DNA of 10,868 nucleotides from Thermoleophilia bacterium. GTDB lineage: Bacteria > Actinomycetota > Thermoleophilia > Gaiellales > Gaiellaceae. Made by a program: the position numbers and the translations under genes. Under the pieces are notes generated by a model that worked only from the letters and a program-made list of their open reading frames with translations, was not told the origin of the DNA and did not search any database. Below are positions 1 through 5,777 of this stretch, in pieces. Location of the stretch: contig JACVRM010000066.1 in assembly GCA_014534415.1 (NCBI GenBank), positions 1 through 10,868 of the forward strand, written 5' to 3'. Numbering within the stretch: position 1 is the first letter of the stretch; every line of letters starts with the position of its first letter.

Positions 1-747
1 CTGCTCCTGTTGTTCGAGTTCGAGCCGCCGCCGGACGAGCAGGCGGAGGTCTTCCCGCCGCTCGACGGCACGACCACGCTGACGCCCGACGAGTTCGTGC
101 ACGACGAGGAGCTTCCGCCGGAACTCTACGGGGCCCGCCGGAAATTCTCGCTCGCCGGTCGCGCCTTCGTCGCATTCGCGACGGCAAGGATGCGCCCGGA
201 CGCCCATGCCCTGCGGCCGCTCAACGACGCGCTCGCCACGCTGCGCGTCGAGCGCGGGGATTTCTGTCCGGGCCCGGTGGAGCCGCCGCGGTTTCCGGCC
301 CGGCCGGGCTGGCACGTCGGCGCTTCAGGACCCCAGCGGGTGCGAGCGGACGGAGACTTCCTCGCCGCCTGGGCTTCGACGGTCCCATACCGCGACGAGC
401 CGTTCTCGGTGCCGCGCATGACCATGGAGGAGCTGCCGCCTGACGGAATCGCGATGACCATCTGGCTCGCGCGGCACAACCGCTGGCCGCCGACGCTTGC
501 CAGTCGGGACGCGCCCGTCCTCGACCCGCCGTTCGGCCTCTCTGATCTGACCTGGCGCGAGCGCGCCGGACGCCTGCCTCGCGACCTGCCGATCCACCAC
601 CTGTTCGCCCGGGTCGCGGACATCTACTACGTGGAGATCTGGCTCGCCTTTGGCCGCGAGGCTCCGACGCTGCAGCAGCGCCGCGAGGCCGACGCGATGC
701 TGCATGAGCTTCGTCTCCCGGACTGGGGACCGTGGGAGCGCGACTAG
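1..747 (+). CDS. Hypothetical protein, 3' part (N-terminus outside window)
   Basis: The frame is open from the first base of the window to a TAG at 745-747, giving at least 249 codons. A TTG at 10 could serve as a start, but the residues before and after it read LLLLFEFEPPPDEQ. That looks like the end of a hydrophobic helix followed by an acidic, proline-rich linker, so the true start is probably upstream and the protein may have an N-terminal membrane anchor. The rest is soluble-looking: a conserved-feeling segment around GDFLAAWASTVPYRDEPF, a PPDGIAMTIWLAR strand, and a C-terminal IYYVEIWLAFG strand followed by a helix. I recognise no family and assign no function. It converges with ftsZ, and the two stop codons share the palindrome CTAG at 744-747, so no terminator separates them. 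Codon use matches the neighbours, which supports real coding. Confidence 0.75.
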   Translation: MLLLFEFEPPPDEQAEVFPPLDGTTTLTPDEFVHDEELPPELYGARRKFSLAGRAFVAFATARMRPDAHALRPLNDALATLRVERGDFCPGPVEPPRFPARPGWHVGASGPQRVRADGDFLAAWASTVPYRDEPFSVPRMTMEELPPDGIAMTIWLARHNRWPPTLASRDAPVLDPPFGLSDLTWRERAGRLPRDLPIHHLFARVADIYYVEIWLAFGREAPTLQQRREADAMLHELRLPDWGPWERD

Positions 748-1994
748 AGATCGCGGAGGAAGCTCGGCGGCTCCAGTGGATCGCCCGGCAGCCGCCCTCC
801 TTCCGGCTCGTTCGGAGGTACGAAGGTACGCCGCTTGGGCGCCCCGCTCAGCCCGGTAGCCACGACCGTCACCCAGATCTGACCGCTGAGTCGCTCGTCG
901 ACGGTGGCGCCGAAGATGATGTTCGTCTCGTCGACGGCTGCCTGGCGTACCACCTCCGCCGCCTCGTTCACCTCGAAGAGCGACAGGTCGTCGCCACCGG
1001 CGACCGAGAGCAGGATGCCCTTGGCGCCGGCGATCTCCGTCTCGATGAGCGGCGAGCGCAGCGCCCGCTCGGCGGCCTCGCGAGCGCGGCCCTCGCCCGT
1101 GGCGAAGCCGATGCCCATGAGCGCCGAGCCGGCGTCCTTCATGATCGTCCGCACGTCGGCGAAGTCGAGGTTGATGAGCCCCGGCGTCGTGATCAGGTCG
1201 CAGATCCCCTGCACGCCCTGGCGGAGCACGTCGTCGGCGAGCCGGAACGCGTCGAGCATGGACGTGGACTTGTCCGCCACGTCGAGCAGGCGCTCGTTCG
1301 GGACGACGATGACCGTGTCGCAGACGTCGCGCAGCGCCGAGAGGCCCACCTCCGCCTGCGAGCGCCGCTTCGTGCCCTCGAAGCGAAACGGCATCGTCAC
1401 GATGCCGACCGTCAGCGCGCCGAGCTCACGGGCGATCTTCGCCACGACGGGAGCCGCACCCGAGCCAGTGCCGCCACCTTCACCGGCGGTCACGAAGATC
1501 ATGTCCGAGCCGCGCAGTATTCGCTTGATCGCGTCGTACGACTCCTCGGCCGCGCGGCGGCCGATCTCGGCCTCCGAGCCCGAGCCGAGGCCGCGCGTCA
1601 GGTCGCCGCCGATGTGGATCTTGACCGGCGCCTCGCTGAGCGCGAGCGCCTGCATGTCCGTGTTGACGGCGATGAAATCGACGTCGGCGATGCCGGCGTC
1701 GATCATCCGGTTGACGGCGTTGAGCCCGGCGCCACCCACGCCCACGACCCGAATGACCGCGAGGTAGGCCGCCGTCCCGGGCACGCGGTGCAGCCGCGCC
1801 CCCGGCTCGGGCAGCGTCTCCAGACGATGGACCGTGGCGCCTCGCGACTGCTCGCGACGCCCGCGCGCGGGCGCCTCCGCCTCCGGCTGCGGCTGCGCCT
1901 CACCAGCCTGAGACTGCTGCTGCTTCGCCGCCTCGGTCGCCTTGAACAGCTCGGCGAGCGGCCCCTCACGCAGACTCGCGCGCTTTCGCGCCAT
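744..1994 (-). CDS. ftsZ: Cell division protein FtsZ (tubulin-like GTPase) with long N-terminal extension
   Basis: FtsZ is the GTP-binding protein that polymerises into the cytoplasmic division ring. The core is complete in 416 residues: T1 loop GVGGAGLNAVNRMI (85-98), NTD (111-113), DLTRGLGSGS (131-140), tubulin signature GGGTGSGAAP (173-182), MPFRFEGTKRR (201-211) and T7 catalytic loop INLDFADVRTIM (274-285). The C-terminal tail ends in PPSFLRDL, resembling the short peptide that binds FtsA/SepF-type partners. Two features stand out. About 80 residues precede the GTPase core (usually 10-15), made of a basic helix with GPLAELFKATEAA and a Q/E/P/A-rich linker. The linker before the tail is only about 25 residues. 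The ATG at 1994 has an AAGGAGGT Shine-Dalgarno five bases upstream and lies 29 bases inside parA, so translational coupling is likely. The gene is not beside the usual dcw partners (ftsQ, ftsW, murC) in this window. It may be a relocated main ftsZ or a paralogue. Confidence 0.95.
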   Translation of the reverse strand: MARKRASLREGPLAELFKATEAAKQQQSQAGEAQPQPEAEAPARGRREQSRGATVHRLETLPEPGARLHRVPGTAAYLAVIRVVGVGGAGLNAVNRMIDAGIADVDFIAVNTDMQALALSEAPVKIHIGGDLTRGLGSGSEAEIGRRAAEESYDAIKRILRGSDMIFVTAGEGGGTGSGAAPVVAKIARELGALTVGIVTMPFRFEGTKRRSQAEVGLSALRDVCDTVIVVPNERLLDVADKSTSMLDAFRLADDVLRQGVQGICDLITTPGLINLDFADVRTIMKDAGSALMGIGFATGEGRAREAAERALRSPLIETEIAGAKGILLSVAGGDDLSLFEVNEAAEVVRQAAVDETNIIFGATVDERLSGQIWVTVVATGLSGAPKRRTFVPPNEPEGGRLPGDPLEPPSFLRDL

Positions 1995-2790
1995 TGAGCA
2001 CCTCCTTCGCCAGTTCGCGGTAGGCGTCGGCCGCCGTGCCGCGCGGGTCGTACTTGAGCACGGACGAGCCCTTCACGGGCGCCTCCGCGAAGCGGATCGT
2101 CTTGCGGATGCGAGTGTTGAAGACGAGGTCGCCGAAGTTCTCCTGCAGGATCTCGATCGCCTCGCGCGAGTGCAGTGTGCGGCCGTCGAACATGGTCGGA
2201 AGGATCCCCATGATCCGGACGTGCGGGTTGAGGTTCTCGCGGATCATCGTCAGGGTGTTCTCCAGCTGGACGAGGCCCCGCAGCGAGAGGTACTCGCACT
2301 GGACGGGCACGATCACGCCTTCCGACGCGACGAGTGCGTTGATCGTCAGTAGCCCAAGCGACGGCGGCGTGTCGATCAGCACGTAGTCGTACCGATCCTT
2401 GATCGGGCCGAGCGCCTTGTCGAGCGCGCGCTCGCGCCCGATGGTCGCCGATAGCGCCAGCTCGGCGCCGGCCAAGTCGATCGAGGAGACCGCAAGATCG
2501 ATCTCCGCCTCATGAATGACGTGCTCGATCGGCAGGCGGTGCACGAGCACGTCGAACATCGAGCGCGTGATCTGGTCGGGGTTGAAGCCCTGACTCATCG
2601 TCAGGTTGCCTTGCGGATCGAGGTCCGCCGCGAGCACGCGCAGCCCCTGTTCCTTCAGCGCCACGGCGAGGTTGAGCGTCGACGTCGTCTTGGCGACCCC
2701 GCCCTTCTGATTTGCGAACGCGATGACCCTCGCCAGCTTCTCTCCTTGCTCTGTGGGCGCGCGCGGCGTTCGCGTCAGGAGGCGCAGCAT
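1966..2790 (-). CDS. parA: ParA/Soj-family ATPase, translationally coupled to ftsZ
   Basis: This is a deviant-Walker ATPase of the ParA/MinD superfamily. Such proteins dimerise on ATP, bind DNA or membrane non-specifically, and position chromosomes, plasmids or the division ring. In 274 residues I see the deviant Walker A KGGVAKTT (29-36, signature Lys29, P-loop Lys34), Walker A' DLDPQGN (56-62), Walker B YVLIDTPPS (136-144), and the Soj-like C-terminal run TRIRKTIRFAEAPVKGSSV with the basic residues that contact DNA in Soj. About 20 residues, including a basic MLRLLTRTPR, precede the core. The ATG at 2790 has AAAGGAGG five bases upstream and no nearer start fits. No parB gene or parS-like site is visible, so it is an orphan here. 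Its 29-base overlap with ftsZ suggests a role tied to division placement, in the manner of MipZ or MinD. That is inference: the sequence itself resembles Soj more than either. Confidence 0.9.
   Translation of the reverse strand: MLRLLTRTPRAPTEQGEKLARVIAFANQKGGVAKTTSTLNLAVALKEQGLRVLAADLDPQGNLTMSQGFNPDQITRSMFDVLVHRLPIEHVIHEAEIDLAVSSIDLAGAELALSATIGRERALDKALGPIKDRYDYVLIDTPPSLGLLTINALVASEGVIVPVQCEYLSLRGLVQLENTLTMIRENLNPHVRIMGILPTMFDGRTLHSREAIEILQENFGDLVFNTRIRKTIRFAEAPVKGSSVLKYDPRGTAADAYRELAKEVLNGAKARESA
2000..2007 (-). promoter_or_regulatory. Shine-Dalgarno of ftsZ inside the 3' end of parA
   Basis: On the minus strand AAGGAGGT lies five bases before the ATG of ftsZ and within the last codons of parA, whose stop is at 1968-1966. 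It fixes the ftsZ start at 1994, keeps the long N-terminal extension in the protein, and indicates that ftsZ is translated from the parA message. Confidence 0.8.
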
Positions 2791-2794
2791 GGCG

Positions 2795-2802
2795 CCTCCT
2801 TT
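2795..2802 (-). promoter_or_regulatory. Shine-Dalgarno of parA
   Basis: AAAGGAGG on the minus strand, with a GCGCC spacer of four to five bases before the ATG at 2790. It decides the start and includes the short basic N-terminus in the protein. The 93-base gap upstream (2791-2883) shows no convincing -35/-10 pair, only a TACGCT that could be a -10. Confidence 0.7.
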
Positions 2803-2883
2803 CCACCCGTCGTAGCGTAGTCCTTTCCGGCCTCCTTCTAGGTAACGCGCATGAGGTCGCCGCGCGTTGGCGACGCTTCGGTT

Positions 2884-3102
2884 CTACGCTGTCGGCGCGG
2901 ACTCGCGCGTGGCGAGCGCGTTGCGGCAGCGCTCGAGCGCCTCGCTCGCCGGCGCCGCACCGTCTGCCTCCGTGGCGAGCCACTCCTCAGCCTCACCGAG
3001 GAGCGCGCGCAGCTCGCCGAGCAGCGTCGTGGCGGGTGCTCCGGCGATGTGGAGCGTCTCGATGCGGTCGAGCCGCTCGATTACGCGGCGAGCCTCGTCC
3101 AT
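2884..3102 (-). CDS. Small helical protein of unknown function (72 aa)
   Basis: This short ORF runs from an ATG at 3102 to a TAG at 2886-2884. The product is acidic and predicted to be almost entirely helical: a first helix MDEARRVIERLDRIETL, a GAPATTLLGELRALLGEAEEWLATE helix, a short A/P-rich turn and a third helix SEALERCRNALAT. It looks like a small three-helix bundle and has no membrane segment or known motif. The opposite-strand ORF covering the same bases is an arginine- and serine-rich shadow, while this frame has natural composition, so I take it as real. It lies 53 bases after the HEPN-like gene and 93 bases before parA on the same strand and may be co-transcribed with them. No clear Shine-Dalgarno precedes the ATG. 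Function unknown. Confidence 0.6.
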   Translation of the reverse strand: MDEARRVIERLDRIETLHIAGAPATTLLGELRALLGEAEEWLATEADGAAPASEALERCRNALATRESAPTA

Positions 3103-3155
3103 TGGAGCGACCGTAGCGGCGGCGGTGTGACCGCTTCGTCGCGCGAACGTGACGA

Positions 3156-4412
3156 TTACGCGACGCGTGGTTCCGCCGCGCGCGCGAGCAGCCGCCCGCC
3201 CGGTCGCGGCCGCACGCCGAGCAACGACTCGTCGAGCGCGCTGACGAGCTCGGCTCGGTCTCCGAAGACGAGCGCCTCGACGAGCGCATCCCGCACTGCC
3301 CCCGCGACGTCGCCGCCCTCTCCTCCTTCGGCGAGTTGACGCAGCCGTGCGTGCTGCTCGGCGCGCTCGCGGCCGCTCTCGCCCAGGAGCACAGCCGCCC
3401 TGAGCGCCGCGGCCCAGAGTCCGGCGCCGCCGCCGAGCAGCGAGTCGAGCGCGGCCCGGAGTTGCTCGGAGCGGAACGGCTCCGCCTGGAAGAGCGACAG
3501 CTCCCAGCGGTCGAGCGCCTCCCCGAGTTGCGGGTCCTCATCGGCCGCCGCGACGTGCTCGCGCAGACGCCGGGCCAGCTCGCCGCGAAAGACGTCGAGC
3601 CGGGTCGGCTCGCCCGGCGGCTGGGCCGCGGCGATCGGAAGCACGGGTCGCACGCCGACCGGCCGCCAGTCGACGCGCTCGAAGAGCACCGGGCCCGCGG
3701 CCACGGGCCCGCCGACGGCGAGCCGCAGCGCCGTGACGGCATCGGCGAGTTCCGCGGCCCCGTCCGGGCGGGCGGTGGCGCCCTGCGGTAGCACGTGCAT
3801 CAGTTCGAGGACTGCTGAGCGGTCCGGCTCGCGCGCGAACCGTTCCGGCAGCAAGCCACTCGATTCGGGCCACGGCCCGGACAGTTCGCCGGTCACGAAG
3901 GGACGCACGCGGATTCCGGCGCCCAGCTCGATCGCCGCGCCGACCTCGAGGCCGATCAGCGGGCTGACCACGACGTGGCGGCGCTCGGCGCCGAAGAGCG
4001 AGCGCTCCAGCTCGCCGTACTCGCGCTCCCACGTCTCGTCGTCCCAGTCGAAGCCGCCGCGTGCGTCGGCGGTCCGCACGACGAGCGGCAGCAGGATCGT
4101 CTCCCAGAGCGCGTCTTCGCCCGTGCGCCCGCTGTTCAACCCGCCGGCGAAGATGCGGGCCGCCGGCTCGTCGAGGAGGGCGTCGATTGCCAGGCGGGCG
4201 TCCGCGAGCTCGGCCAGCCGCTGGGAGCGCGCCTCGACGAAGCTCGCGATCAGCGGCCGGAACTCGTAGAACGTCGTGCGACCCTGCGCGTCGTGTTCCT
4301 CGAACGCGAAGGGGACTTCAGCGCCCGCCTCCACTTCGGTCGCGAGCAGACGGAAGCTCGCCAGCGAGAAGCAGCGCAGCGCAGCATGGAGATCCGGCGA
4401 CCGCGGAGCCAC
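3156..4412 (-). CDS. Hypothetical protein, possibly ApeA/HEPN-like with degenerate active site
   Basis: This 418-residue soluble protein starts at a GTG (4412), the first possible start after an in-frame TAA at 4424-4422, and ends at TAA 3158-3156. The middle contains VVVSPLIGLEVGAAIELGAGIRVRPFVTGEL (147-177). That matches the rhythm of the N-terminal region found in ApeA-like HEPN proteins: a hydrophobic strand, then 'L-G-x-G-I-x-(I/V)-R'. The C-terminal third, DRWELSLFQAEPFRSEQLRAALDSLL (301-326) then a WAAALRAAVLLG helix (333-344), resembles the first two HEPN helices. The following segment, where a HEPN nuclease would carry R-x4-6-H, reads LRQLAEGGEGG with no histidine, so RNase activity seems lost. 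An RERAEQH stretch (348-354) is a poor substitute by position. The family call is from pattern memory only. The gene lies 122 bases downstream of nei beyond a hairpin. No Shine-Dalgarno is evident. Confidence 0.8.
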   Translation of the reverse strand: MAPRSPDLHAALRCFSLASFRLLATEVEAGAEVPFAFEEHDAQGRTTFYEFRPLIASFVEARSQRLAELADARLAIDALLDEPAARIFAGGLNSGRTGEDALWETILLPLVVRTADARGGFDWDDETWEREYGELERSLFGAERRHVVVSPLIGLEVGAAIELGAGIRVRPFVTGELSGPWPESSGLLPERFAREPDRSAVLELMHVLPQGATARPDGAAELADAVTALRLAVGGPVAAGPVLFERVDWRPVGVRPVLPIAAAQPPGEPTRLDVFRGELARRLREHVAAADEDPQLGEALDRWELSLFQAEPFRSEQLRAALDSLLGGGAGLWAAALRAAVLLGESGRERAEQHARLRQLAEGGEGGDVAGAVRDALVEALVFGDRAELVSALDESLLGVRPRPGGRLLARAAEPRVA

Positions 4413-4469
4413 GGGAACGGCTTACGCGACCGGGGTCCGCACTCCTGCGCGCGGCGGTGAGTCCTCGAC

Positions 4470-4496
4470 GCCGATGCCGGCTTTGCCGGTGTCGGC
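4470..4496. terminator. GC-rich hairpin, probable terminator after nei
   Basis: A 12-base-pair stem (4470-4481 with 4485-4496) closes on a TTT loop. Ten pairs are Watson-Crick and two (4475-4491, 4476-4490) are G-T wobbles on the plus-strand reading. It lies 38 bases after the nei stop codon and 57 bases before the GTG of the next minus-strand gene. No U-run follows on either strand, which is common for high-GC actinobacterial terminators, so it may act as an imperfect terminator, a 3'-end stabiliser or a processing site. Confidence 0.5.
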
Positions 4497-4534
4497 TGCC
4501 GGCGTACTCGGAGCAGCCATTCGACCGGAAGTCG

Positions 4535-5308
4535 TCATGGCGCGCGGAGCGCGCCGGACCTCTGATCGAGAGGGCCTGTCTGGCAGCCTGGGCACCAGAA
4601 GGACGGGCGGTTGTCGTCGCCGTGGCCGCGCCGCCGGATCGGCGCGCCGCAGCGCGGGCACGGCCGGCCGGCGCGGCCGTAGATCTTGCGCTCCTCCCAC
4701 TCGGCGGCGACCGATCGACGCATCAGCCGCGTTGCGGCGGCGAGGATCTCGCGCAGCTCCGGGTCGGAGACGTCGGCGAGGGCCCGCCAAGGCGAGACGG
4801 CTACCGTCCATAGCGCCTCGGCACGCCAGACCGTCCCGATCCCCGCCACGAGCCGCTGGTCGATGAGGGCGTCGCCGACCGTCCGCCGCTGATCCTCGGC
4901 GCGCAGGTTCGCCACCATGCGGTCGTAGTCGGGCTGCTCGGCGAGAACGTCCGGCCCGACGCGTCGCGCGGCGCGGGCGTTGAGCTCGAGCACCCGGCCA
5001 CCGAACAGCAGCCCCTTGGCTCGCTCGCCGCGCAGCACGAGCCACGGCCGCCCGAACAGCGGCGCTTCGCGCGCGACGACGCGCCAGCTCCCCGACATTC
5101 GCAGGTGACTGCGGACGACCACGCCGCCCTCGAACCGGAACAGGAGGTTCTTCCCGACAGCCTCGACGCTCTCGAGCCGCCGCCCGTCGATCCGTTCGGC
5201 GACGCCGGTGGCCTGACCACGCGGATGTGGCGACGTTGCTTCGATGCGATCCCCGACGAGCGGCTGCAGGCGCCGCGCCGTTCGATGGAGGCTGTCACCC
5301 TCCGGCAT
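4535..5308 (-). CDS. nei: Fpg/Nei-family DNA glycosylase (endonuclease VIII, Nei2-like)
   Basis: This is a bifunctional base-excision repair enzyme that removes oxidised pyrimidines and cuts the abasic site by beta/delta elimination. In 257 residues I see the mature N-terminus PEGD, with Pro2 as nucleophile and Glu3 as acid, in the MPEGDSLHR context typical of Nei rather than Fpg. There is a catalytic Lys53 in VGKNLLF, a SHLRMSGSW void-filling loop (67-75), a helix-two-turn-helix DQRLVAGIGTVWRAE (150-164), and a C-terminal zinc finger with Cys217, Cys220, Cys239, Cys242 and Arg234. The conserved Asn of the H2TH motif (GIGN) is Thr159 here. The ATG at 5308 has a GGAGG 12 bases upstream, rather far. 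The gene reads on the same strand as lhr with an opposite-strand gene between them. In mycobacteria lhr and nei2 are direct neighbours in this order. The 28-base gap to the divergent gene leaves little room for its own promoter. Confidence 0.93.
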   Translation of the reverse strand: MPEGDSLHRTARRLQPLVGDRIEATSPHPRGQATGVAERIDGRRLESVEAVGKNLLFRFEGGVVVRSHLRMSGSWRVVAREAPLFGRPWLVLRGERAKGLLFGGRVLELNARAARRVGPDVLAEQPDYDRMVANLRAEDQRRTVGDALIDQRLVAGIGTVWRAEALWTVAVSPWRALADVSDPELREILAAATRLMRRSVAAEWEERKIYGRAGRPCPRCGAPIRRRGHGDDNRPSFWCPGCQTGPLDQRSGALRAP

Positions 5309-5336
5309 GCAGAGAATTGTCCTCCCTGTCGAGCGA

Positions 5337-5774
5337 ATGGAAACCGTGAATCCACGTGCGCGTTCCGCGGCGGCCGGGGCCGTCGCCGCGACCGTCTGGG
5401 GCTTGATCGAGCCGGTTGACCAGCGGCTCTTCCGGTGCGACTACTCCGACATCGCGCTGCTCGGCAAGGCAGTGGCGCGGCGGCACTGGCGACCGGTCGG
5501 GTTCGCAATGCACGCGGCGAACGGGGCGGCTTTCGGCCTCGCGTTCCACACGCTGCGCCGTCGAACCGGTGCGCCGCCACGTCGCCTCGCAGTCGCCGCC
5601 GCACTCGCCGAGCACGTCGCCCTTTACCCGCTCTTGTACTTCGTCGACCGCTTCCACCCGGCGCGCGGCGAACCGGGCGTGCCGCGCCTGCTCACCAATC
5701 GCCGAGCATTCGGCCAGGCGACCCTCCGCCACGCGGTCTTCGGCGCAGTCCTGGGCCGTCTGGCCCGCTCCTAG
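5337..5774 (+). CDS. Small conserved-looking membrane protein of unknown function
   Basis: The product is 145 residues with about four hydrophobic segments (roughly 8-24, 53-73, 84-103, 127-143), so it is probably an integral inner-membrane protein. Polar motifs between the segments, EPVDQRLFRCDYSDIALLGK (25-44), HAANGAAFG, AEHVALYP, DRFHP and NRRAFGQATLRH, look like conserved family signatures. I associate the pattern with uncharacterised actinobacterial membrane proteins but know no function. I chose the ATG at 5337, which gives METVNPRARS followed at once by the first membrane segment. An upstream in-frame ATG at 5307 would overlap the nei start codon and add ten residues. The gene is wedged between two minus-strand repair genes, 28 bases from the nei start and 3 bases from the lhr stop, so no terminator separates it from lhr. 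Confidence 0.8.
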   Translation: METVNPRARSAAAGAVAATVWGLIEPVDQRLFRCDYSDIALLGKAVARRHWRPVGFAMHAANGAAFGLAFHTLRRRTGAPPRRLAVAAALAEHVALYPLLYFVDRFHPARGEPGVPRLLTNRRAFGQATLRHAVFGAVLGRLARS

Positions 5775-5777
5775 AAG

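Noticed and set aside
732..1997. 421-codon open frame on the plus strand, antisense to ftsZ
   Set aside because: It almost exactly shadows ftsZ, has low-complexity Arg-rich composition and no recognisable domain.
2419..2432. 14-bp palindrome CGAGCGCGCGCTCG in parA
   Set aside because: Alternating GC-rich coding sequence produces such runs often; there is no parS resemblance.
1966..2790. Complete chromosome or plasmid partition locus
   Set aside because: No parB gene and no parS-like site (consensus TGTTTCACGTGAAACA) could be seen in the window.
2831..2839. Second Shine-Dalgarno-like AGAAGGAGG upstream of parA
   Set aside because: No ATG, GTG or TTG follows at a workable distance, so no small gene is supported; the parA Shine-Dalgarno is the nearer one at 2795-2802.
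2856..2874. Hairpin GTCGCC/GGCGAC after the 72-residue gene, possible terminator
   Set aside because: Only six base pairs, a seven-base loop and no U-run; expected by chance in DNA this GC-rich.
2851..3339. 162-codon plus-strand frame over the small helical protein gene
   Set aside because: Composition drifts into runs of Ser/Arg/Pro/Thr typical of a wrong frame; the minus-strand 72-residue frame has normal helical composition.
3156..4412. Active anti-phage ApeA-type defence gene
   Set aside because: The catalytic R-x4-6-H is not at the expected place, there are no defence partners nearby, and the family assignment itself is tentative.
5307..5336. Upstream ATG at 5307 as start of the membrane protein
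   Set aside because: It would overlap the nei start codon and add ten residues before the natural METVNPRARS start; possible but less likely.
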